From positions 1,922,001 through 1,986,000 of the forward strand of contig CM066307.1 in the NCBI GenBank assembly GCA_033807695.1: 64,000 nt of DNA, written 5' to 3'. This document shows positions 1-8,900 of the stretch, one piece after another (within the stretch, counting starts at the first letter, position 1; each line of letters starts with the position of its first letter). The position numbers and the translations under genes were made by a program. This DNA comes from Daedaleopsis sinensis (lineage: Eukaryota > Basidiomycota > Agaricomycetes > Polyporales > Polyporaceae). The notes beneath the pieces were generated by a model. The model was not told where the DNA came from. It saw only the letters and a list, made by a program, of their open reading frames with translations, and did no database searches.

Positions 1-44
1 CTGACAAGGATGCACCGGCCGGCTTGAAGTACAGGTAACAGATC

Positions 45-205
45 ATGCTGCGTTCAGACCCGGCAGAGAGGAGGAGGCGGTCAGGCGGCGGCAGGCAGAG
101 CGCATATGTGCAGCAGGGGGTGCGGGGTGCGGGACGCGGACAGAGCAGGCGCAGGTGGTGGTCAGAACGAAGGCCGAGGACGAGCGAGTCGCCTCTCCCA
201 TATAG
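45..205 (+). other. Exon-like piece belonging to the unit upstream of the window
   Basis: One plus-strand frame reads through REEEAVKRRQAERI and VVVRTKAEDERVAS to a stop at 203-205. The same piece follows the exon-like string at the end of copies 1 and 2 (after 10,851 and 21,640) and of copy 3 (after 32,410). Here it begins the window, so its upstream exons must lie before position 1. This suggests the array extends further upstream. Confidence 0.4.
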
Positions 206-251
206 GCGCCGGCCCGTCCAAATCCGGCACTGACTCCTACGAGTCGTCGTC

Positions 252-320
252 CACCGCCGTCCGCCGTCCTCTCCTCCTCCCCTCCCCTCCCTCGCCTCGC
301 CTCCCCTCCTCCCCTGTCGT
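252..320. repeat. Variable polypyrimidine tract near the RhoGAP 3' end
   Basis: Runs of ctcctc and cccctcc whose length and phase differ between copies; equivalents lie near 11,060-11,130, 21,855-21,920 and 32,625-32,690. Copy 2 has a regular tcctctcctc pattern while copies 1 and 3 have cccctccctcgcctc. It lies beyond the RhoGAP stop codon in its transcription direction, so it may be untranslated region or spacer. Confidence 0.7.
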
Positions 321-446
321 GTCGTTACGAGTACTGCGCTCTGATATGCGTATATACCATGTACCCTAGCGTACACAATATATCTCTCCCCGAAAAAGTT
401 CTCGCCATCTCCTGGCAGCGTGCTGTGCGTGTCCGTCCGCCCCGCT

Positions 447-2607
447 CTACAACAGTCCCCCCCGCACCCACTTTTCTATATGTCCCTCCGCACGCCCTAT
501 CTTCCGCATTATCTCTGCACTCAGTACTCGCTCTTCGGGCACCCTCCGTGCCTCGGCACCCCCCGTCGCGAGTGCCACCCGGCCATCCCCCTCGGCACAC
601 CCCGACTCGCACGCAGGCACATTCTTCGCAAACGCTCGCAGCGCCGTGGGTATCATAATATTATCATTGCAGTAGCGGGTACATGGCGTGTGGCTGTAGA
701 CGACGTGTTCGAGCACCCGCCTCCCTCTCTCTGCCGTCGTTCGCCGCCGTCCGATCTTCTTGGGCACATCCCTGCTGATCAGCTTCCACCCACCACACTC
801 TTCATCTGAGCTGACCAGGATGTCCGCGACCGGCTCCGTCATCGGCACCGTCACCGCGCTGTCCGACGGCTTCGTCGTGGGAGGTGGCGGGATGTCGAGC
901 ATGAACCAGTCTTGGTGCTTGATCAGGAACTCGAGCACGTCCTGGCTGAGCTGGTGCTCCTGCGGCGACATCTCGTGCGAGGGATGTGCGATAAGGGCCG
1001 GCCGGAAGATTACCGCCAGATCTGCACCACGGTTGCCTAGATCAGTATTGAAGCCCAAGCCCGCGATAGAGATGTGGCAGACGCACTCTTCGCCGTCATG
1101 AGGTTCTTGTCCGACTTGCGTGCGAACACGGAGAGCAGGTCCAGGACGTATAGCAGGAGGTACTGGTTTGCACGGGGTAATGAGCGGATTAGGCGTTTGT
1201 ATGTCGCTATCACTTCTTCTTCGTTATGTGGCTGCTTTGCTGGACTGGACGCATCAGCGGATGATCCATTTATTGCTAGTTCTGCACATATCTCACCAAG
1301 GGCGTCTCGGAACTACGGGCGGTCAGCGAGAGCACGGCGTAAAACGAGAGGAATGCTCACCAAATGGTACATGTCGTGGGGTATCACGGGTTCCTGCGAT
1401 ACGTTAGGGAATACGGGCAAGCGATACACGAGAGCACGTACGGGCATCTGGGTGAGGTATCGTCGGAATACACTGGCAACGTCGTGCGTCGTGAACTGCT
1501 CCTTTTTCCAGTCGAGGCTCTTCCCGTACTGCACACGGCGAAGGACGACAGGTTACGGGTCGGTGTGAAGAGGAACGAGGAGGGTCACGCACTCGTGGGG
1601 GGCTCTCGAACATGGCCTGCAGTTCCCGCATGCGCTTATTTGACCCGTTGACACGGAACGTACCCTCGACCTCAGTCGCTACGACGCCTCAGCACGTTGC
1701 CAGAGTTCGAAGGGGGGCCGACGTACCGTTCTCCTTGAGATACAGCCCACTGGTAACGGCAACGGCAACAGCACACGTACAGGAATGAGCCGCGGGGATA
1801 GAGAGGGCGGGCCCGGACGCACCATTTCGCGACGACGACGGGGATGTACCCCCACACGTAGAGCTCCCCGTTCGCATTCGCGGTCGAGATCTGCACGTTC
1901 GCGCACTTGAGGCTCTCCTTGAGCGGTTTTCCGAACACCATGCTCTCGCCCGCGGCCGCCTTCTTCTCCTCCGCCTCCTTCTTCACCCTCTGCGCAAACG
2001 TAAAGTGGTTCCACCACGTCTTCAGGCCCGCCTTCGTCTGCGCCAGCGCCGGCTCCCCCTGCGTCTGCGGGTACGCGGGGCCGGGTGCGTGTGCGGGCAT
2101 CGGGGCGGTCGTCATGAGGTCGGGGGGCGTGGCAGGAGAGGGGCTGCTCTGGTTGGTTCCCGTGCCAGGCTGCGAGGGGGGCTGCTGAGGCGCGCGCGCG
2201 ACGGCGGCTGCGGGGGTGCCAAACGGGCGAGTGGGGGTGTCGAGGGTGCTGGATCGTCGGCGATGGCCCCGCGCGAGGAGGCCGAGGAGCGGTCTGCGGC
2301 GGGTGCGAGAGGCCAGGGCGGGAGGAGACACGATCGGGAGCGTGGGCGCGTGCTTGGAGGGCGAAGCCACCGACGTCAGTGCGTCGAGGGGCACAGTCCA
2401 GGATGGTCGGAGGGCGGGGCGTTGCGGCGACGAGGAGGATGGAGAAAGGGGGCGGGATGGGGGCTGCTGGGTGATGCTCGAAGACAAGGTGCGATTGGCG
2501 AATGCTTCCGCGGGGCCAGCTGCTCCACGGTCGACTACGTAGCCGGCGGACGCCCAGCGCAGGAGGACGATGTACACAGCTTCCGTATTCGCATACAATA
2601 CTTGCAT
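447..2607 (-). CDS. Sac7/Bag7-type RhoGAP, array copy 1
   Basis: Predicted GTPase-activating protein for Rho GTPases, acting on polarity and cell-wall signalling at the membrane. The exons I read are 1823-2607, 1727-1749 (23 nt), 1593-1678, 1442-1528, 1361-1393 (33 nt), 1087-1312 and 447-1021; they join in frame to about 604 residues. The first 220 residues are Pro/Ser-rich and look disordered. The GAP domain follows: VFGKPLKESL, YVWGYIPVVVAK, CGLYLKEN, VEGTFRVNGS with the arginine finger, YGKSLDWKK, FRRYLTQMP, EPVIPHDMYH, LPRANQYLLLYVLDLL and NLAVIFRPALI. These are the known RhoGAP landmarks and fit the Sac7/Bag7 group. The start is uncertain because the first residues differ between copies. 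The last 50 or so residues are also uncertain, because a 4-bp indel changes the frame there in copies 2 and 4. Confidence 0.85.
1727..1749 (-). other. 23-nt microexon of the RhoGAP gene (copy 1)
   Basis: The exon lies between introns 1750-1822 and 1679-1726. It joins AK to CGLYLKEN and then to ATEVEG, which restores the continuous family motif VVVAKCGLYLKEN. Only this choice of splice sites keeps the GAP domain in frame. Automated gene callers often skip exons this short, so the gene is likely to be mis-annotated. The same exon is present in the other three copies. Confidence 0.8.
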
Positions 2608-2753
2608 CGCTCAACTATCGCCAGCTAGTATTTGTACACCCTCTGCGGACCTTGGCACCGCGCACTGCGCCTGCCGCGGCACTCTCGCGGGACTTGCTAT
2701 GTATGCACGGCACACACATGTTTAGGTTAATCGTAGCTGATTGATGTGCATGT

Positions 2754-3925
2754 ATGCTAACACCGGAGCTCGTGCAATCGAAGGCGACCGTCGATGGCAT
2801 GTGTGCACTTGTGATCGAGCGGACGGGCTGCGCCACAAACCACGCCCGGGACACTCCCCGTCCGCTCCTGCCACTCGAGTGCAGGGCCTGCCTGCCTTGG
2901 ACGCGGACCGGTACCCACCCACAGGTGAGCGCATATAGCCTGCCCGCTACATTGTGTACTAACCTGTATCAACTTTCAACAGAAGCACAGTCCCAAATAC
3001 ACCCGCATACACTCACCTTCGCTCTCAGCCGCACTCGCACACCGTCCTCCCCGGCCTCGCTCTATCCCGGCCGCCCTCTGGCACGCATCCACCACAGCCG
3101 CCCTCGCTCTTCACGTCGCCGCCCCCGCTCTTCACGTCGCCGCCCCCGCTCTTCACGTCGCCGCCATCTCGAGAACACCAGTACCCTCTCTCACCCACAA
3201 CTGCACGTGCGTTCATATGCGCATACAAACCTGTCACTGACCGTCTTCTATCCTCAGCTCCAACTGTCGTGCAACACGTCCTGCATAGCATACAAGGTCG
3301 ACTCCTCTTCCCCCCACCGAATTCCGCCTGCAGCGGAGCGAATACTCGTCGGATAGCCATGCGAATGGGCTCATACGATTCGCGCTCCATCCCCGAATCG
3401 GACCATATGCGCTTCGACGTGCAGGACCAACAACTCCGTGCGCTGCATCCCCAATAGCGCGCATACTGTGAGCGAAATCGCTATATATTCCGACGCTGAT
3501 GCTCCCCTGCCGCACAGATACGCGTCCGAGCACGCGCGAACACCTATCCACCACCCCCCACAATCGCGGGCCGATCCGACGACATTGGAAAACCGGTCGA
3601 AATCGACCATTTCCTTGCATTCCATGGGCCCGGCCGACATCTCATACACGTCTCTTTTCCCCCGTCCGCGGCCAGCACTCGAGTGCAAGTGCATGTGCAA
3701 GCGTGCACGACACTCGTACGACCTTCTGCGACGGCGGATTCCGCAGGACGACGCGAGGCCGTCCAGATCCGAGTCGGCCGAAGGTGCGCGGCCATATCCG
3801 ACATATCTCCCCGCACCCTCGTCCGTCCGCATGCTAACACACACTCATAGAATCGCCCGAACGTTCCGCACCGGATGCACGCGCTCGCACGGCGAGCGGA
3901 GGAGGTCGACAGGATCGCCATGTAG
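2754..3925 (+). CDS. Candidate spliced gene, unknown product (copy 1)
   Basis: I do not recognise a protein family. The support is splice architecture. An intron at about 2,924-2,980 has GTGAGC, a perfect TACTAAC branch site and CAACAG. Another ends ttctatcctcag near 3,256. A third runs from gtgcgc (3,784) through gctaac to cactcatag (3,851), after which a frame reads MHALARRAEEVDRIAM and stops at 3,923-3,925. A 21-bp minisatellite encoding SLFTSPP lies inside. Exon frames in the middle are not resolved, and indels between copies shift them. It could be a real basic low-complexity protein, a non-coding RNA, or a decayed gene. Confidence 0.35.
3104..3168 (+). repeat. 21-bp minisatellite, about three units
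   Basis: The unit is cgctcttcacgtcgccgccc plus one c. There are three units here and in copy 3 (24,703-24,767) and two in copy 2 (about 13,885-13,925). A 21-bp period keeps the frame, and one frame encodes SLFTSPP. Confidence 0.85.
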
Positions 3926-5330
3926 ACGATCTCATGGGTGTCGGGAGAGTGCATGCGCTCCCGCCCCGCCGACGGCCCGCCCCCATACGCACACACCCTA
4001 GAACACATGCAGGGGCCTCGGGGACCGCGAGCGACGCGGTCCGGAGCCGGAGACGTGAGGTCTCAAGGCGACCGCATGTGCCGCTGCGCCGTCGCGGATG
4101 GGCACTCTCCGGGCACGAGAGGCGGTCCTTCCGGATAGGATACACTGCCAGCCGGAGTGACTCGGAGTGCGCCGTGAGCGCGTCGGTCTCTCGCCCGCTC
4201 CCTGCCAGTGTCCGCTGTGTTCATGTGCTGACCCACTGGCACGTCCAGCGCGAGGCGATCTCGACGCCGCCCACGACGTGCTCACCGCCGCCGCCGTCGC
4301 CGTCGTCTGTACTCGCTCGAGACACGCCGCAGCGAGCACGTCTAGAAGCAGCGGCCGTGCGCGCGGCTGTCCCCTTCCGCGGCTCGGCCTCAGACCTCGA
4401 CTTCGTGCGACCGGACCCGCCCCGGCCGTGCTTGCAACACTCGCCTCCCGCGGCCGACTTGGCCACAGCGGGTGAAGACCGCCGCCACCGCCGCCGCCGC
4501 CTGGTCTCGAGCACAAGGACTCGGAGGGCGCCGACTGCGCTCAGCCGTCGCCCCCCGCGCGCCCTCCGGGTGCTACGAGTCCGAGTCCGAGTCCAATCCG
4601 TCGCGTGTGTACAGATCCCGCGGTAAGCTCTGCCAGTGGGGCCCGGAGTAGCGGGCGGGACGTGCCCGACCCGGGACGAGTCAGGGCGGCGCGGGACGGG
4701 CTATGTACTGTGTACTGTGTACTATCTATGTATGTAGTAGTCGGGTTCTATGAAAATGAATCAACTTGAACTTCATGCGGCGTGGCGTCCGAGTCGTGCC
4801 CGCGCTCTCTCATCGGTGCGCTGCTGTGCGGGGACAACTTGAACAGCGGCAGACGGGCGTGCCGGACGTGCTCTCCTGCTCGGTGTGCAGAGAGAGGGGA
4901 GAGAGAGAGGCGACGTCGTAGGGAGCGCGGCCCTGCGATGTCCGGTCAGTGTTAGGCGCAGGAGCATGTAAATGTGCATGGGCAACACTCACCGGCGCGC
5001 CCGGAGCCGTTCGTGACGGTGTAGCCAGCGGGAACGTATCGCAGGCTTCGGACCGTGTAGCTTGTATGTAGATAAGAGCGAGGGCGGGGCCTGGTAGTAT
5101 CGGCGGGCGGTCAGCGGTCGAACGGACTGTGAGATACTAATAAACAGGTTGTGACTTACTTCGTTTGACCGGCCGTCCGGCATGCCAGCGATAGAAGGGA
5201 GTGACTAAGAAGCCGTTGCATCCGTGTCGCCCACGAGGTGCTGTAGGGTTGACATTCGGATCGCGCTTGAGATGCAGGAAGGGGTGCAGATACGCACTAT
5301 ATGGGTAAATACCTGAGTCGGAGCCGGAGT
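3926..5330. other. GC-rich spacer of the repeat unit (copy 1)
   Basis: No protein is recognised. The frame DLDFVRPDPPRPC near 4,393-4,440 survives several indels between copies (DSDLDFVRPDPPRPC in copy 2), which is weak evidence for coding. A triple gagtcc run sits near 4,578. Minus-strand donor-like sites occur at about 4,990 (cgccg|gtgagt) and 5,158 (cgaa|gtaagt). Copies: 14,714-16,150 and 25,525-26,930. Confidence 0.5.
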
Positions 5331-6670
5331 CGTGGGCTCGGTCGGAGTCGCACCGCGCGGGGTATGTAGCAGCTCAGCTGCAGTCGGTGCGCCAGCCGCA
5401 CAGTCAAGCCTGACGACATCAAGTCAGCTCACGAGCGATCGATATGTACAGGGTACTGACCGGGCCGACTTCAGCGTCGCGAGACGAGACACAGATCTGC
5501 GCGACGCAGCAGTCCGGTTCAGATCTGCCATGTGCGCATGCGCGGTGAGTCGCGCGCCCGAGAGCACGCTTCAAGTTCGCGCGACGCACACGGACAGATG
5601 CACGTACCTGACGCATCGCTCGGGGAGCGGTCAATGCAGCGCTCTCGGAGAGGCGAGCTCGAATCCGGATTGGCAGGGAATGGATCTGCAGGAGACGTAG
5701 ATCTTATAAGTGACACGAGCTGTGAGGACAGGCGAAGTGCGAGATGACGTACCTCCGAGTCGCATGCCGCGCGCAGACTTTCCAGCGACGCGCAGTCCCC
5801 TCTGGGGACATGTTTGCAGCTTGTGCATTGTGCTAAGGCTAAGGCTGAGTAATAGAGTAGTCAGAGAGTGCGGATTAAATAGTGCGTTACAACTCACCTC
5901 AGTAGTCGGGATAGAGCTTGTTATGCCGCAGGTACGGGCATGCATGAGCCTGAGAGCAGGTCGGACATGTGAAGTCGGAGAAGAGAGCGGGAGCTATGGG
6001 ATACCATCGGGCCGACTTCAGCGTCGCGAGGCGAGTCTGAGCAAGACACCGGTCTGCGCGACATGGCGGTCCGGCTGAGATCTGCCATGTGCGCATGCGC
6101 GGTGAGTCGCGCGCCCGAGAGCACACTTCACGTTCGCGCGACGCACACGGACAGATGCACGCACCTGGCGCATCGCTCGGGGAGCGGTCAATGGGACAGA
6201 CGAGCTCGGGGCCGGAATGGCAGGGAATGGATCTGCAGAAGACGTGGATCCTATCAGTGACACGAACTCTGATAATAGACGAAGTGCGAGATGACGTACC
6301 TCGCATGCCGCGCGCAGACTTTCCCGCGTCGCGCAGTCCACTCTAGGGACATATTCGCAGCTTGTATACTGCGCTGAGGCTGAGAAATAGAGTAGTCAGA
6401 GATGGTTTGAATAAAGCGTTGAAACTCACCTCTGCAATCGGGATTGTGCCGCAGGTAGTAGTACTAAACTGTTGTGGAGGAGAGCAGGTCAGACGCGTGA
6501 AGAAACCGGAAGGGCGAGGAAGTATACTCGCACGTGTCAGTCCAGAGCATGTCGCCGGATCGGAGTGTTGGCGGGATCCAGAGGTGCAGCACGGCGGAGG
6601 CCAGTGTCGCGGTTGCGGACATGCAAAGTCGGAGAAGAGAGTGGGAGCCTCTATGGGATACAATGGTCAA
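5331..6670 (-). repeat. Pair of 0.6 kb modules with minus-strand exon-like pieces (copy 1)
   Basis: Two related modules (about 5,450-6,004 and 6,005-6,665) share the anchors gggccgacttcagcgtcgcg, gatctgccatgtgcgcatgc and cggagaagagagcgggagct. On the minus strand each shows a regular series of donor sites, for example at about 5,612, 5,749, 5,895, 6,165, 6,297 and 6,430, separated by short pieces that read SARGMR, PLTAPRAMRQ or IPTTE. The pieces could be microexons of an unknown gene or a decayed repeat. In this copy the long minus frame is broken; in copies 2 and 3 it stays open across both modules. Confidence 0.6.
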
Positions 6671-6717
6671 TAACCGTCGTCGCCATTACATAGAGAAGAG
6701 ACGCACATACCAGTGAG

Positions 6718-6790
6718 TACAGGTGAGAGAAAGAAAGGGGGGGAGGAGAGGGGAAGGAAGGTGGAGAGAGGGGAGAGAGGATGATGGTGG
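6718..6790 (+). repeat. Purine tract (copy 1)
   Basis: About 70 bases made almost only of A and G, with runs of g and agagag. Its length varies slightly in the other copies (near 17,558-17,625 and 28,305-28,370). Confidence 0.8.
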
Positions 6791-7310
6791 ACGGAGGGAG
6801 GATGCGCGCCGTCTTATACCTCGAGGGGTTGCCCTTTCGAGTTGTTGACTCGATTCTCGCCCAAACTCCCGCGGTCACGACAGAGGAGTGATGACGCAGG
6901 TGACGTGAGCACCCGCGGGCTCGTCGGTCTGGGCTGAGAGCGGCGTCCAACCAGAGAGGGACACGGGGGAGTGTGGGTATCGTCGACCATGGAACCACAC
7001 GGTGTGCAGCTTCCCAGCACGCATGAACTTTGCCTGGATTCACCGCTCCGAGTACGAGCCGCTTGATGAGCGCTCAGGGTGGGATCGGTGCAATTTTCTG
7101 GCACCTATTGTCGTAGAACTGTCCGGCGAGGGCAGGAAGACGGGGTCTTGAATCTGCACAAGTTCCTGCTTGTTTCTGTCTTTTCGGGGTACTCAGACAC
7201 CACGGACCCATATAGAGCATACCCCGGAACGTCCCGAGACTGTATTTGCATAGTTCTGGCGACGACAATGTTAATTAGTTGTGCAAATCATCATCTTCGA
7301 ACCAGAATTA
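6788..7310 (+). other. Strongly conserved 0.5 kb block, possible two-exon gene end (copy 1)
   Basis: This is the best-conserved stretch outside the RhoGAP gene: 6,960-7,190 is identical in copy 2 and has about one change in copy 3. On the plus strand, MRAVLYLEGLPFRVVDSIL can be read near 6,802. A frame after about 6,951 gives GYRRPWNHTV and MNFAWIHRSEYEPLDE and stops at 7,149-7,151 (tga). A possible intron lies between (from gtgatg near 6,887 to caaccag at 6,950). The product is not recognised. A minus-strand frame of 96 codons is also open. High conservation could come from function or from recent conversion. Confidence 0.4.
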
Positions 7311-8900
7311 CCTACTAGCGACTCCCTGGGTGGAGAGCACGATTACTGGTGGTATGCGAGCTGCGCATGATCTCGGTGACCTATGCTAGATAATATACAG
7401 AGCACAGATGATCCTTACCTCTGGACATTACTGCCTCTGGCAGCAATTGCAGTTTCTGTTGCGCGGCGCCTGTGAACGTCGGGAGGAGGAGGTGAGTAAT
7501 CGCCAATCGCGCTTCTCAGTCCAAATCCGGTACCGGTGACGCCCGCTGCGCCTTATCTCGAACGATATCATTCAACGCTCACCTAAATCGGCCTCTACCA
7601 TACCACAACAATATTCCCCATCAAATTCCTTGTATCACGACTATGCTGCCTCAGCATTGCGTCCCCCGGCTCTATCTGTGATCTCTCCGTTGGCGGCAGG
7701 TACGTATTGAAGTCCGAGTCTGTGATGGCTGAATCCGAGTCCGCCGCCGCCTGAATCACAGAGCGCACCTTGAAAGACTGTGTTGTGCAGCTCTACTACT
7801 GACTTATTATTCATGCAGAATGACTTGTTCTTTGTGACACAAATAGGTACTTAGTCCTTGCTTCGTGCATGTCAAATCCCAAGTCCGAGTTCAACGCTGA
7901 CATAACTTCGTGTCCTCGGCCGATGCTCGTGCTGGTACGCCGTCCCCGCATCCGTTTCTAAAAGTTCATGCAGTGACATCGCCGATCACAGGAAAGGTGC
8001 GGTCAGCTCCGCAGTCTCACGAAATGCCCGGCCGTGTCGGAAGTCGGTAGCATGAATGATGGGATGCTTCTGGTCGCGCTCCGAGCTTTTGTATGTTATT
8101 CTTTCTCTCTCATATCGCATATTGATGTTCTGTGCATCTTGTGTGTCTTGTGGGCACAGCTGGTACAGAGACTGAAGTACAGGAGTGCTGCACACATGAG
8201 CTCGAGCAAAGGTCGGTAATACGTAAAATGTTGCGCCCATGCACACTTCCATGACTGGAAATTTGAAGGCAGGTGCATGCTCTGAAGCGAGGAGGGGTCA
8301 GAGGAGTCATCACTCTCCCAGAGATATCTCTGCACAGGTGGTAACTCCTCTCCTGCTGCCTCACACCCTGTTCTTGTGTCTCTTGTGCAGTGTCGAAAAT
8401 CGGGATATAGGAGTGTGCAGAACATGCATACGACAGTATGACTCTCCGTCGCGAGAGTTCTGTGCGTCTGGGGCACATTTGTATCCCCGGCGGGCGCACC
8501 CGAAGAACGTTCCGCACGGGCGTATCACGGATGTTTCCCACACGGATATGCGTAGGTAAGTTGAACCTAGTGATCGTGGCATCCAACTCCCACCTCATGC
8601 ACTCCGAGTCGACTCGATCCCCCCAGGCCCCGCTGCTACCGGCGGAGACCGCGCTCGACGGGGCCATCCCGCCCTCAAGAAGACCATCCTGAACGTCCTC
8701 CCCTCAGGCCCATGTGCTCGACAGGCTGCAGAGCGTGTCTACTATCCCTCAGGCCTCAGATGGCAGTCTGTGTGGTCCGGAGCACTCGGCACAGCACGCA
8801 CACCACGTCGACGCGCTATGATCGCGTCGCCCACGGGAATCCGAGACCGGCGACGCTCACTCCGCTTCCGGGAGAGTCGGACTGAAGAACACGCATATTG
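7311..8900. other. Spacer with scattered splice-like sites (copy 1)
   Basis: No gene is recognised. Intron-like signals occur on the plus strand: gaggaggag|gtgagtaat near 7,490 and ttcttgtgtctcttgtgcag near 8,390. The plus frame HLYPRRAHPKNVPHGRI (8,478-8,528), ending at a gtaagt donor near 8,557, is kept in all three copies with a few replacements, so it may be an exon. The equivalents in copies 2 and 3 are 18,150-19,740 and 28,900-30,470. Confidence 0.4.

Noticed and set aside
1679..2614. A second 311-codon minus frame and a 207-codon plus frame over the RhoGAP first exon
   Set aside because: They overlap the Pro-rich coding exon in other frames. Only one frame contains the RhoGAP motifs; the others are open because of the GC-rich repetitive composition.
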